A DNA stretch of 64,000 bases from the NCBI GenBank assembly GCA_024233975.1, contig JACKOX010000002.1:186001-250000 (forward strand), written 5' to 3'. A program made the translations under genes and the position numbers. Shown piece after piece: positions 41,447-50,585 of this stretch (position 1 is its first letter; each line of letters begins with the position of its first letter). Under the pieces are notes generated by a model. The model searched no databases. It was not told where the DNA came from and saw nothing but the letters and a program-made list of their open reading frames with translations. Source of the stretch: Rhodanobacteraceae bacterium. Its GTDB lineage: Bacteria > Pseudomonadota > Gammaproteobacteria > Xanthomonadales > Xanthomonadaceae.

Positions 41447-43747
41447 ATGAGCGACAAAGCGAAGCCACGCCGCAAACCGAAGCCGCTACCGCCATTCGCC
41501 TTGCCGGTGATTGGCGGCGTGTTGGCCTTGCTGGCGCTGTTCTTCATCTGGCGCGGCATCGGCCAGATGGGTGCCGAAGGCGCCTCGGCCCGGATCGATG
41601 GTGCGCGTGACCGTCTGGTCGCCGAAGTGGCCGCACAACCCGGTGCGCCCCGGCAACAACTGGCCGGCATCCTGCAGGCACCAGCGCTGCTGGCATCGGT
41701 GAAGGCCGGTGAATATGTCGAGGCGGCAAAGTCCATCAGCGCGCAGTGGCCGGAGCTGAAGGGCGCGGCCGTGTATTCGCCAACGCTGGACGAAGCCTTC
41801 AGCGGCAACCTCAAGGCATTCGGCTATTCGCGGCTGGCCGTGTTGCAGGAGGCTGCCAATCGCAGCGGCGCGGCCGAGGCGTTTTCCGGGAAAGCGGGTG
41901 CGGTCAGCCTGGAGTTGGCCGCGCCGATCCATGACCGCGGCCAGCTGATCGGTCTGGCCTATGGCGAACTGCCGCTGCCGGGCCTGACCAGCATGATCGC
42001 CGAGCGAACCCCTTCCGGCAGTTACATGGCGTTGCGGCAGGGCGATGCGGTGCTGGCGCAGGCCGGAGACGAGTCGCTGGCGAGCATCGCCGCGCTGGTT
42101 CCCGTGCCCGGCACGGATCTCCATATCGCGACGGCCTATCACGAACCCGAGCCGCTGTTCGGGCTGGGTGGTGTGGCGCTGCTTGGCGTGGGCGTGGTCC
42201 TGCTGCTGTTCGCGGCGGTTGCCTTCATGCAGTGGCGGCGCGGTCCGAAGGTTGTTGTCGTATCCAGCGATGAGGACGAGGACAGCGACCAGGTGCTGGA
42301 TGAGGCCGCGGCCGTCTCAGCTGATGACTCGGTGGAGAAGGTGGTCGCTGCAAAGCCGGTGGCCGTCGCCAGCGGCGTCGAGCGCAGCATTTTCCGTGCC
42401 TACGACATCCGCGGCGTGGTGGGCGACGGGCTCAATGCGGACGTGGCTCGGCTGATCGGCCAGGCCATCGGCTCGCTGATGCGCGAAAAGGGCCTGAAGG
42501 AGATCGTCGTTGGTCGTGATGGGCGCCTGTCTGGCCCGGAGATGTCGGCTGAGCTGATCGTGGGTCTGCGCAAGGCCGGCTGCGACGTCATCGATATCGG
42601 CCAGGCGCCGACGCCGGTGGTGTACTTCGCCACGCACCATCTCAACACCGGCAGCGGCGTGGCGGTGACCGGCAGCCACAACCCACCGGACTACAACGGC
42701 TTCAAGATCATGGTGGGTGGCGAGACCCTGTCAGGTGACGCGATCCAGGACCTCTACGCGCGCATCGCCGAAAATCGTCTGGAAAGTAACGGCAAGGGTG
42801 GACTGCAGCACATCGTGGTTGATGAAGACTACGTCAATCAGATTGCCAATGATGTGCAGGTTGAGCAGCCGATCAAGGTCGTTGTCGACGCGGGTAACGG
42901 CGTGGCCGGTGGTATTGCCCCGCAGGTCCTGGAGGCCATCGGCTGCGAGGTCATCCCGCTGCATTGCGAGGTCGATGGCGAGTTCCCCAACCACCATCCG
43001 GACCCCAGTGATCCCGACAACCTGCGCGACCTGATCGCCTTCGTGCAGAAGCTCGATGCTGACATCGGCCTGGCTTTTGATGGTGACGGTGACCGCCTCG
43101 GCGTGGTGACGCGCGAGGGTGAGATCATCTTCCCGGATCGACTGCTGATGCTGTTCGCCCAGGATGTGCTGATGCGTAACCCCGGTGCCAGCGTGATCTA
43201 CGACGTGAAATGCACCGGGCACCTGACTGCGCACATCCTCCGTCATGGCGGCAGTCCGATCATGTGGAAGACCGGTCATTCGCTGATCAAGGCAAAGATG
43301 AAGGAAACCCACGCCGAACTGGCCGGCGAGATGAGCGGGCACTTCTTCTTCAAGGAGCGCTGGTTCGGCTTTGATGACGGTATCTATTCAGCGGCGCGAC
43401 TATTGGAAATCATCGCCATGGACGGGCGCGATGCCAGCGAGATCTTTGCCGACCTGCCCAAGGGCGTCAGCACCCCGGAACTCAAGATCCAGATGAAGGA
43501 AGGCGAGCACTACGCCTTCATTGATCGTTTCCAGAAGCACGCCAAGTTCGAGGGCGCCAAGCTCTCGACCATCGATGGCATCCGTGCCGACTGGCCGGAC
43601 GGCTGGGGACTGGTCCGCGCGTCCAACACCACGCCGGTGCTGGTGCTGCGTTTCGATGCCGACAGCCAAGAGGCGCTTGATCGTATACAGGAAGCATTCC
43701 GTGGCCAGCTGCTGGCCATCGACGCGGCGCTGGACCTGCCTTTCTAG
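41447..43747 (+). CDS. algC: Phosphomannomutase/phosphoglucomutase with membrane-anchored sensor-like N-terminus
   Basis: The 766-residue product has a C-terminal phosphohexomutase (from about residue 310): catalytic serine loop VTGSHNPPDYNG, metal site DGDGDR and sugar loop GEMSGH. It would make mannose- and glucose-1-phosphate for exopolysaccharide and LPS. The first 300 residues form a membrane helix (18-38), a periplasmic domain of about 190 residues, a second helix (LLGVGVVLLLFAAVAFMQW) and an acidic linker. Long N-terminal extensions are known in AlgC of xanthomonads and pseudomonads, and their role is unclear. I chose ATG 41447 behind GGGGA. The coaBC-dut-algC order is conserved with Pseudomonas. 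Confidence 0.92.
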   Translation: MSDKAKPRRKPKPLPPFALPVIGGVLALLALFFIWRGIGQMGAEGASARIDGARDRLVAEVAAQPGAPRQQLAGILQAPALLASVKAGEYVEAAKSISAQWPELKGAAVYSPTLDEAFSGNLKAFGYSRLAVLQEAANRSGAAEAFSGKAGAVSLELAAPIHDRGQLIGLAYGELPLPGLTSMIAERTPSGSYMALRQGDAVLAQAGDESLASIAALVPVPGTDLHIATAYHEPEPLFGLGGVALLGVGVVLLLFAAVAFMQWRRGPKVVVVSSDEDEDSDQVLDEAAAVSADDSVEKVVAAKPVAVASGVERSIFRAYDIRGVVGDGLNADVARLIGQAIGSLMREKGLKEIVVGRDGRLSGPEMSAELIVGLRKAGCDVIDIGQAPTPVVYFATHHLNTGSGVAVTGSHNPPDYNGFKIMVGGETLSGDAIQDLYARIAENRLESNGKGGLQHIVVDEDYVNQIANDVQVEQPIKVVVDAGNGVAGGIAPQVLEAIGCEVIPLHCEVDGEFPNHHPDPSDPDNLRDLIAFVQKLDADIGLAFDGDGDRLGVVTREGEIIFPDRLLMLFAQDVLMRNPGASVIYDVKCTGHLTAHILRHGGSPIMWKTGHSLIKAKMKETHAELAGEMSGHFFFKERWFGFDDGIYSAARLLEIIAMDGRDASEIFADLPKGVSTPELKIQMKEGEHYAFIDRFQKHAKFEGAKLSTIDGIRADWPDGWGLVRASNTTPVLVLRFDADSQEALDRIQEAFRGQLLAIDAALDLPF

Positions 43748-43756
43748 AGCCGGGTG

Positions 43757-43785
43757 CTACGCACGGCTGTGCGTAGAAGTCTTTT
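43757..43785 (+). terminator. Terminator after algC
   Basis: CTACGCAC pairs with GTGCGTAG across a four-base loop. AAGTCTTTTC follows, 10 bases after the algC stop, in a convergent gap. Confidence 0.65.
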
Positions 43786-43849
43786 CGCAGCAGCTTTTAT
43801 CCTGTTGTCTGTGCGATGCGAAGGTGGCTGAGCACGCTGCAAGGCAGAC

Positions 43850-44506
43850 CTATTTGGCGTTTCGTTCCGCCTGTTTGGCCTCTGCTTCGGCCTTGACCTC
43901 GCGATAGTGGACGATGGCCGTTTCGTGGTCCGTCTTGAGCAGCTCACGCTCTGATTCGCGGCGCTTCAGGTATTCGGTCTGTTCACCCAGTTGCCGGCGC
44001 GCCAGTTCGATCGACTGGTTGATGCTGGCTGGCACGATCTTGCCAGCCTTCTCGAGGCCAGCAGCATGGGCCAGCAGGTCGGTCAGGCTCTTCTGCTGGC
44101 TCTGTACGCCCATGCGCGCGGATTCGATGCTCTGGTCCAGCAGATCGAAGCGTTCCTGATAGGAGCGTTCCAGTGCGGCTTCATCGGGATAGGACGTCAG
44201 CAGCATGTCGTCCTGGCGTGCCCGCTCCTCCGCCAGTTCCGCCTGTTTGGCGGCCTCTTCGGCGGCAGCTTCCTGGGCGGCGCGCTCCTCGGCGGTCATT
44301 GCGCGTTCGGTGTTCTTCACCGTGATGCCCTGTTCATTCAGTTCCGAGCGTGCGTTGTCCACGGCCTCCGGCGGTACCTGATCGCTGTAGTGGACCTTGC
44401 CGTCCTTGTCGGTCCAGCGGTACAGCTTCTGGGCGCTGGCTGGTGAGGCAACAGTAAGCAGCAGTGCGCCGGCAGTCGCGATCGCAAGGGCTTGGAATCG
44501 GGTCAT
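43850..44506 (-). CDS. DUF4124 secreted coiled-coil protein
   Basis: The 218-residue product has a signal peptide ending ASPASA and a DUF4124 module (KLYRWTDKDGKVHYSDQVPP, residues 27-46). Long charged helices (70-215, rich in A/E/Q/R) probably form a coiled-coil. DUF4124 proteins are common in gammaproteobacteria and their function is unknown. It lies 30 bases after pyrE and is probably co-transcribed. Confidence 0.85.
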   Translation of the reverse strand: MTRFQALAIATAGALLLTVASPASAQKLYRWTDKDGKVHYSDQVPPEAVDNARSELNEQGITVKNTERAMTAEERAAQEAAAEEAAKQAELAEERARQDDMLLTSYPDEAALERSYQERFDLLDQSIESARMGVQSQQKSLTDLLAHAAGLEKAGKIVPASINQSIELARRQLGEQTEYLKRRESERELLKTDHETAIVHYREVKAEAEAKQAERNAK

Positions 44507-44536
44507 GGTTCGTTTCTCCGGATGCCGGTGCTGCGC

Positions 44537-45181
44537 TCAGTCGGCGCAGCCGTAGCGCTCACGATACGACAACAGGCGTTCATGGTGCTGAATGCTGTCT
44601 GCATCATCGCGACTGAAAGCCAGTAGATCGCCCAGATTCGCGACGGCCGTCACGTCGATGCCGGCGTCCTTGGCCAATTCCTGCACGGCGGAGAGCTCGC
44701 CCTGTCCACGTTCCTGACGATCCAGCGCGACCAGAACACCAGCGACTTCCGCACCAGAATCCCTGATAAGGGTCAGTGATTCCCGGATTGCCGTGCCAGC
44801 GGTGATCACGTCGTCAACGATCAGGACCCGTCCCTGCAATGGCGCCCCAATCAGCTGGCCGCCCTCGCCGTGCTGCTTGGCCTCCTTGCGGTTGAAGGCC
44901 AACGGCACGTCGCGCCCGCGCCTTGCCAGTGCGATAGCCACCGTCGTCGCCAGCGGTATGCCCTTGTAGGCAGGGCCAAACAGCATGTCGAATCTGATGT
45001 TGGCGGCGCCGATCGCATCGGCGTAGCACTCGCCGAGCGTCGCCAGCGCCATCCCGCTGTCGAAAGCGCCGGCGTTGAAGAAATAGGGGCTGGTCCGTCC
45101 GGACTTCAGCGTGAATTCGCCGAAACGCAGGGCACCCTGCTGGATGGCGAGTCGTAGGAATCGCTGCTGGTGACTGTCCAT
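44537..45181 (-). CDS. pyrE: Orotate phosphoribosyltransferase
   Basis: The 214-residue product joins orotate to PRPP in pyrimidine synthesis. The PRPP loop [13 protein letters not shown] and the catalytic loop [13 protein letters not shown] are intact, and length equals that of the E. coli enzyme. It lies near algC as in Pseudomonas, but on the opposite strand and without argB between them. Confidence 0.96.
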   Translation of the reverse strand: MDSHQQRFLRLAIQQGALRFGEFTLKSGRTSPYFFNAGAFDSGMALATLGECYADAIGAANIRFDMLFGPAYKGIPLATTVAIALARRGRDVPLAFNRKEAKQHGEGGQLIGAPLQGRVLIVDDVITAGTAIRESLTLIRDSGAEVAGVLVALDRQERGQGELSAVQELAKDAGIDVTAVANLGDLLAFSRDDADSIQHHERLLSYRERYGCAD

Positions 45182-45291
45182 GCTGGTAGTGATGTGGACC
45201 TGGTGGCCATGATAAAGCCTGGCCCTCGCCGCTCACAGGGCGGCAGTCGTCCTGATAGGCTTGCGCCTTTGCAACCACTTCGGATGTCGCC

Positions 45292-46104
45292 TTGAGAATC
45301 GTCAGTTTCAACGCCAACGGCCTGCGTGCCAGCGCGCGAAAGGGTTTCTTCGACTGGTTCGCCGACAACGACGTCGACGTGCTCTGTGTACAGGAGACCA
45401 AGGCGCAGACACCGCAGCTTATGGTGCCGGAGTACCTCCCGGACGGTTACCACGCGCATTTCCGGGATGCGACCACCAAGAAGGGCTACAGCGGCGTGGC
45501 CATCTATTGCCGGGAAAGGCCGGACGAAGTGCGTACCGAGCTCGGCTGGGCCGATTTCGACGAGGAAGGCCGCTACATCGAGGCGCGCTTCGGCAATCTC
45601 AGCGTGGTGTCGTTCTACATTCCGTCCGGCACCTCGGGCGAGGAGCGGCAGGACTACAAGTACCGCGTGATGGAATGGCTGAAGCCGATCTTCGATGAAT
45701 GGCTGGCGAGCGGCCGCGACTACGTGCTCTGCGGTGACTGGAACATCGTGCGCAGCGAGCGCGACATCAAGAACTGGAAGTCCAACCAGAAGAACTCCGG
45801 CTGCCTGCCGCCGGAGCGCGCCTGGCTCAATGGTCTCATCGCCGACCGGGGTGGCGACGGCTCACCGCAGCCCGACGGGTCCGATGCCAACCCGGGCTGG
45901 GTCGACGCCTACCGCCATCTGCATCCCGAGGGCGAGGACTACAGCTGGTGGTCGCAGCGCGGCCGCGCACGCGACAACAACGTCGGCTGGCGCATCGACT
46001 ATCAACTCGTCACACCTTCGCTGCGTGATCGCCTGCAGCGCTGCCAGATCCACGCGGAACCCAGGTTGTCGGACCACGCGCCGTTCGTGGTGGACTACGC
46101 GTGA
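45292..46104 (+). CDS. xthA: Exodeoxyribonuclease III family nuclease
   Basis: The 270-residue endonuclease/exonuclease/phosphatase-fold protein has the AP-endonuclease motifs FNANGLRA, QETKAQ, CGDWNIV, WRIDYQLVT and SDHAPFVVDY. It repairs abasic sites and blocked 3' ends. Translation begins at TTG (45292); the nearby ATG at 45284 hits a stop at once. Its stop overlaps the ampG GTG start (GTGA). Confidence 0.93.
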   Translation: MRIVSFNANGLRASARKGFFDWFADNDVDVLCVQETKAQTPQLMVPEYLPDGYHAHFRDATTKKGYSGVAIYCRERPDEVRTELGWADFDEEGRYIEARFGNLSVVSFYIPSGTSGEERQDYKYRVMEWLKPIFDEWLASGRDYVLCGDWNIVRSERDIKNWKSNQKNSGCLPPERAWLNGLIADRGGDGSPQPDGSDANPGWVDAYRHLHPEGEDYSWWSQRGRARDNNVGWRIDYQLVTPSLRDRLQRCQIHAEPRLSDHAPFVVDYA

Positions 46105-47402
46105 GCGCGACTGCTGGCGAGGACGAAGGCGACAAGACCGCGCCACATGGTTGGCGCGGCATCCTCAAGGCGTTCTCGACGCCGTCGGCGGCGACGCTGT
46201 TTTTCCTGGGCTTTGGCTCGGGCCTGCCTTTTCTTCTCGTTGGCTACATCGCATCGACCTGGATGCGGGATGTTGGTCTGGAACTGGGGCTGATTGGTCT
46301 GGTCAGCTACGCCAGTCTTCTCTACACATTCAAGTTCTTCTGGGCGCCTCTGCTGGATCGATTCAACGCGCCATTGATCGGCTTCCTCGGGAGGCGGCGT
46401 GGCTGGCTGATCCTGTCGCAGATCGTGCTGGTGTTGGCGTTGACGGGCATGGGCTGGCTTGGGCCGCAGGCCTCGTTGAGTCTGTTCATTGCCTGCTTGG
46501 GTCTTGCCGCAGCTGCCGGCGCCACCCAGGACACGATGGTCGATGCCTATCGCATCGAGATCGCCCCGCAGTCGGCCCAGGCCGCACTGGCAGCAACCTA
46601 CACCCTGGGCTATCGCATCGCGCTGATCGCGTCGGGTGCCGGCGTGCTCTATCTGGCTGAATTCTGGAATTGGCGCAACGCCTACTTCACCATGGCGGCG
46701 CTGATGTTGGTGCCATTGGGCGCGGCGCTAGTTGCGCGCGAACCCGACCAGCTGCATTCACGACCGCAGCGGACACTGCTGGAATCCTTCATCGATCCGT
46801 TTGTCGAGTTCTTCCGGCGCAATGGCTGGGTGTTGGCGTTGGCGCTGTTGGCCTTCGTGGGTCTGTACAAGCTTCCGGACCAGATGCTGGGTGTGATCGC
46901 GGGGCCCTTCTACCTTGATACCGGCTTCACCAAGGCGGATATCGCCACCGTGTCCAAGCTGTATGGCATATGGATCGGCATTGGCGGTGCGTTTCTGGGT
47001 GGTTTCGCGGTGGCGGCCTGGGGCATGCGGCTGCCTTTGCTGATCGCCGCGATCACGGTGGCTCTGTCCAATCTGCTGTTCATTGTGATGTCGCTGCACC
47101 CGGGCGAGCTGTGGACCTTCGTGCTGGCGATTTCGGGCGACAATCTCGCGCAGGGCTTCGCCGGTACGGTGCTGGTGGCCTATATGTCGAGCCTGTCCTC
47201 GCGCTATTTCACCGCCACCCAGTACGCGTTGCTGAGCTCGTTGGCCAACCTGCCTGGCAAGCTGATCGGTGGTGTTTCCGGTTTCATGGTGGAATCGTGG
47301 GGTTACACTGGGTTCTTCATCTTCAGCACCCTGTCCATCGTGCCGACCCTGCTGGTGATGGCCTGGTTGTGGCCAAGGCTTAGCCGTTCAGCTCCATCGT
47401 GA
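46101..47402 (+). CDS. ampG: AmpG-type muropeptide permease (MFS)
   Basis: The 433-residue product has about 12-14 membrane helices. FGSGLPFLLVG near the start and the DAYRIEI segment after helix 4 are typical of AmpG. It imports anhydromuropeptides for peptidoglycan recycling and, in some species, for beta-lactamase induction. It starts at GTG, coupled to xthA. Nearby anmK and mepM support the recycling role. Confidence 0.9.
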   Translation: MSATAGEDEGDKTAPHGWRGILKAFSTPSAATLFFLGFGSGLPFLLVGYIASTWMRDVGLELGLIGLVSYASLLYTFKFFWAPLLDRFNAPLIGFLGRRRGWLILSQIVLVLALTGMGWLGPQASLSLFIACLGLAAAAGATQDTMVDAYRIEIAPQSAQAALAATYTLGYRIALIASGAGVLYLAEFWNWRNAYFTMAALMLVPLGAALVAREPDQLHSRPQRTLLESFIDPFVEFFRRNGWVLALALLAFVGLYKLPDQMLGVIAGPFYLDTGFTKADIATVSKLYGIWIGIGGAFLGGFAVAAWGMRLPLLIAAITVALSNLLFIVMSLHPGELWTFVLAISGDNLAQGFAGTVLVAYMSSLSSRYFTATQYALLSSLANLPGKLIGGVSGFMVESWGYTGFFIFSTLSIVPTLLVMAWLWPRLSRSAPS

Positions 47403-47465
47403 TAATGTGACAGCGCCGGGCGGCGAGGGGGCCGCGGCACATACTGGAATCGACTGACCAATTAC

Positions 47466-47720
47466 ATGCCTGACTTCCTCCTCAAGGACATCGACAGCAG
47501 CATCGCGGATCGCGTGAAGCGGTTGGCGCGCGAGCGCGACTGGCCAATCAACGATGTCTTCCTGCATCTGATCAAGCAGGCACTGGGCATGGAAAACCCC
47601 GACCCACCGATGCCCGGCGATATTGCGCGGCTGGCGGGTACGTGGGAAGACGACGAGAGCAAGGCGCTGGCCGAGGCGATGAACGCGCTCAAGGGCCTGC
47701 CCGACGATCAGCCGTACTGA
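47466..47720 (+). CDS. Small ribbon-helix-helix-like protein
   Basis: The 84-residue product opens MPDFLLKDIDSSIADRVKRL, a beta strand plus helix reminiscent of Arc/MetJ-type DNA-binding subunits. An acidic C-terminal helix (DDESKALAEAMNALKG) follows. No toxin gene accompanies it. The ribosome binding site is poor. It lies between ampG and anmK, so local regulation is possible but speculative. Confidence 0.65.
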   Translation: MPDFLLKDIDSSIADRVKRLARERDWPINDVFLHLIKQALGMENPDPPMPGDIARLAGTWEDDESKALAEAMNALKGLPDDQPY

Positions 47721-47773
47721 CGGCGTTTCGCCAGCTCAACCCAGTGGCCGCAGTCGGGCGGCTTCAGCGTCAG

Positions 47774-48907
47774 TTATGCCGGGAAAATGCCACCGAGGAT
47801 GCGATGTCCACTCGCGCCGGTGACGGCTGGTTCGTTGCCGGGCCGACCTGCCAGCGTCTCTTGGGCCAGCCAGGCGAAGGTCGCCGCTTCGATGTAGTCC
47901 GGGTCCAGGCCCAAGGCTTCGGTTGAATCGACGCTGATGTCCGGTAAGCGTTTCGCCAGACGACGGATCAGCGCGCCATTCTTCCAGCCGCCACCGCAGA
48001 CCAGCACGCGTCGACAGTCCGGCAGCCAGCGCTCCAGGGCGTCACGGATGCTGGCTGTAGTGAAGTCGAGCAGGGTGGCGAGCACGTCTGCCGGATTCAG
48101 TGTCGAGCCATGTGCCGAGAGCTGTCGTTGCAGCCAGGCCAGATGGAACTGTTCGCGCCCGGTGCTCTTCGGCGGCGGTTGGCGAAGGTAGGGTTCGTCC
48201 ATCAACCGCTGCAGCAGGGCCGCCTCAACCGTGCCCTGGCTTGCGAGTCGGCCGTCCGTGTCGAAGGGCTGACCGTAGTGTTGCATCACCCAGGCGTCCA
48301 TCAGGGCATTGCCCGGGCCACAGTCGAAGCCGAGCACTGGTTTGCCGGGCTGCAGCAGGGTTAGGTTGGCGATGCCGCCGATGTTGAGGACGACGCGCGC
48401 TTCGCCTGGATCGGCCATCATTGCCGCATGGAAGGCGGATGCCAGCGGTGCGCCCTGGCCGCCCGCGGCCATGTCGCGACGGCGGAAGTCGGCCACGGTG
48501 GTGATGCCGGTCTTTTCGACGATGCGGGAAGGGTCGCCAATTTGTAGCGTGAAGGGCCACTCGCCGTTGGGCCGGTGGCGGATTGTCTGGCCGTGCGAGC
48601 CAATGGCTGTGACTGCGGCGGCCTTGACGCCGGCGTCCGCGATCAGCTGCAGCGTGGCCCGTGCAAAGCAGTCGGCAACGCGGGCGTCCAGAACCCCGAA
48701 GTCGTCGACGCTGATGGCACCATCGGGATCCTGGGCGACGGCCAGCAGCCGGGAGCGCAGGTCATCGGGATACGGAAACGTAGCGGCCGCAAGAACCCGG
48801 CAGTCCGGGTCGAAGCGGACGAGGGCGGCATCAATACCGTCCGCGCTGGTACCGGAAATCAGTCCGACGTAGAGGCCGTCGGCCGCCGCCTGCGGGCGAT
48901 CACTCAC
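47774..48907 (-). CDS. anmK: Anhydro-N-acetylmuramic acid kinase
   Basis: The 377-residue sugar kinase of the ASKHA fold has GLISGTSADGIDAALVRF, IGSHGQTIRH, ADFRRRDMAAGGQGAPL, NIGGIANLT, FDCGPGNALMD and CGGGWKNGAL. It phosphorylates anhMurNAc from recycled wall fragments to MurNAc-6-phosphate. It overlaps the mepM stop by 4 bases, an order (mepM-anmK, divergent tyrS) shared with E. coli and Pseudomonas. Confidence 0.96.
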   Translation of the reverse strand: MSDRPQAAADGLYVGLISGTSADGIDAALVRFDPDCRVLAAATFPYPDDLRSRLLAVAQDPDGAISVDDFGVLDARVADCFARATLQLIADAGVKAAAVTAIGSHGQTIRHRPNGEWPFTLQIGDPSRIVEKTGITTVADFRRRDMAAGGQGAPLASAFHAAMMADPGEARVVLNIGGIANLTLLQPGKPVLGFDCGPGNALMDAWVMQHYGQPFDTDGRLASQGTVEAALLQRLMDEPYLRQPPPKSTGREQFHLAWLQRQLSAHGSTLNPADVLATLLDFTTASIRDALERWLPDCRRVLVCGGGWKNGALIRRLAKRLPDISVDSTEALGLDPDYIEAATFAWLAQETLAGRPGNEPAVTGASGHRILGGIFPA

Positions 48908-50349
48908 CGCTTGAGCAGGGCGAGCGGCTTGTCCGCGCTCAGCAGCGCCAGCTGCGCCATCATCGGACTGGTCTGCGCATTGAAGCGGGCCAGCTCGGAC
49001 TTCGGCAGCGGTTCCGGCTTGGGCATGGTCACCGTCAGCGGATTCTGGTGCACGCCCTTGACGCGGAATTCGTAGTGCAGGTGCGGTGCCGTGGCGAGGC
49101 CTGTCATCCCGACGTAGCCGATGGTGTCACCCTGCCGGACGCGGCCGCCGGTGCGGTACTTGCCGAATTTCGACATGTGGCCATACAGGGTGGTGTAGCC
49201 GCGGCCATGATCAACGATCACGCAGCGACCGTAGCCGCTTTTCCAGCCGGCGAAAGCGATGCGCCCGTCGCCAGCCGACATGATCGGCGTGCCCGAGCGC
49301 GCCGCGTAGTCCACGCCCTTGTGCGCGCGGACCTTGCCGAGGATCGGGTGCTTGCGCGCCGTGCTGAAGCGCGAGCTGATGCGTGCGAACTCGATCGGCA
49401 TGCGCAGGAAGCTCTTCTTCATCGGCCGGCCTTCACGGTCGAAATAGGCGTCACGGCCATCGGCGAAACGGTAGCGGAAGGCGCTGAACTCGCGGCCCTG
49501 GTTGACGAAGGCGGCAGCAAGGATGTCGCCGCTGGAAACGCGCTCGCCGTCGCGGTAGACCTCGTCGTAGACCACGTAAAAGCGGTCGCCGACGCGCAGG
49601 TCCTGGGCGAAGTCGATGTCGTAGCCGAACACCTTGGCCAGCTCCAGCGTCATCGCATTGCTCATGCCGGCGGCGTTGGCGGACTCGAACAGCGAGCTGT
49701 CGATGACGCCGTTGGCCACCTTGACGCGACGCTCCAGTTCGCGCTGGATGCGACGTTCCTTCACCTTGTCGCCGTCCAGGGTCAGAACCACGCGGGTGGC
49801 GGCATCGACGTCGAACTGCAGTGACTTCAGCTTGCCGGGCTCCGGCGTCAGGAAGGCGAACTGGTCACCCGGATGGATCTTCACCAGCGAATCGCGGGTG
49901 GATTCGTTCTGCAACAGGCGGTACAGGTCGCGGGAGGACAGACCCTGGCTTTCGAAAAGCTCGCCCAGCGTCTGCCCGGGTTGGACTTCGGCGGTCACCC
50001 AGCGTTCGCGGCTGCTGCCGACGTAGAGATCGGTGGCCAGCGAGCCGGTGTCCAGCCCCTCGACATCCAGTGGTGGCAGTTCCAGGGGGATCGACTCGCG
50101 CACCTGCGGCAACTCGCCGCGCATGGCCACGGCGAAACCGGGAACGATGGCGATGACCAGCATGATGGCGGCCAGGATGCAGCCGAACAGCAGCCAGTGT
50201 TCACGCTGCCAGCTGGGAATCTGCTTGATGGCTGCGCTGGCCCGTTGCCCCACGCGGGCCGGCAGCGGCCTGCGTTGTGGAGAAAGGGGCGTCCCGGCGC
50301 GTTCCGGCGTGGCGTGGTGACGGTCGGCCGAATGCTGCCCCTGAGTCAT
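48904..50349 (-). CDS. mepM: M23 endopeptidase (MepM-like)
   Basis: The 481-residue product has a cytoplasmic tail, one membrane helix (residues 52-75, LLFGCILAAIMLVIAIVPGF) and a LysM/OapA-like region (WVTAEVQPGQTLGELFESQG). Its C-terminal LytM domain has the zinc ligands HKGVDYAA and HLHYEF. It probably cleaves peptidoglycan cross-links during growth. It is translationally coupled to anmK and divergent from tyrS. Confidence 0.93.
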   Translation of the reverse strand: MTQGQHSADRHHATPERAGTPLSPQRRPLPARVGQRASAAIKQIPSWQREHWLLFGCILAAIMLVIAIVPGFAVAMRGELPQVRESIPLELPPLDVEGLDTGSLATDLYVGSSRERWVTAEVQPGQTLGELFESQGLSSRDLYRLLQNESTRDSLVKIHPGDQFAFLTPEPGKLKSLQFDVDAATRVVLTLDGDKVKERRIQRELERRVKVANGVIDSSLFESANAAGMSNAMTLELAKVFGYDIDFAQDLRVGDRFYVVYDEVYRDGERVSSGDILAAAFVNQGREFSAFRYRFADGRDAYFDREGRPMKKSFLRMPIEFARISSRFSTARKHPILGKVRAHKGVDYAARSGTPIMSAGDGRIAFAGWKSGYGRCVIVDHGRGYTTLYGHMSKFGKYRTGGRVRQGDTIGYVGMTGLATAPHLHYEFRVKGVHQNPLTVTMPKPEPLPKSELARFNAQTSPMMAQLALLSADKPLALLKR

Positions 50350-50585
50350 GCTGCTGGTTTCCCGGTGAAGTGCTCGCGCTACGATACTGGCAGCGACAAA
50401 GCACGGTCAAACCCTTGTTCGCGCTGGAAATTCCAGCCTGAACGGTTTAACGTTGAATTAACGCTTGGTGCACGTTTTTCATCCCGAAAGACGCGTCCAG
50501 CCCCCACCAACTACCTTCTTCGTCGATTCGTGGTCCAGTACAGGGTCACGATGTCGGCGTATCCGGACGCCAAGGAAGCAGCAAC

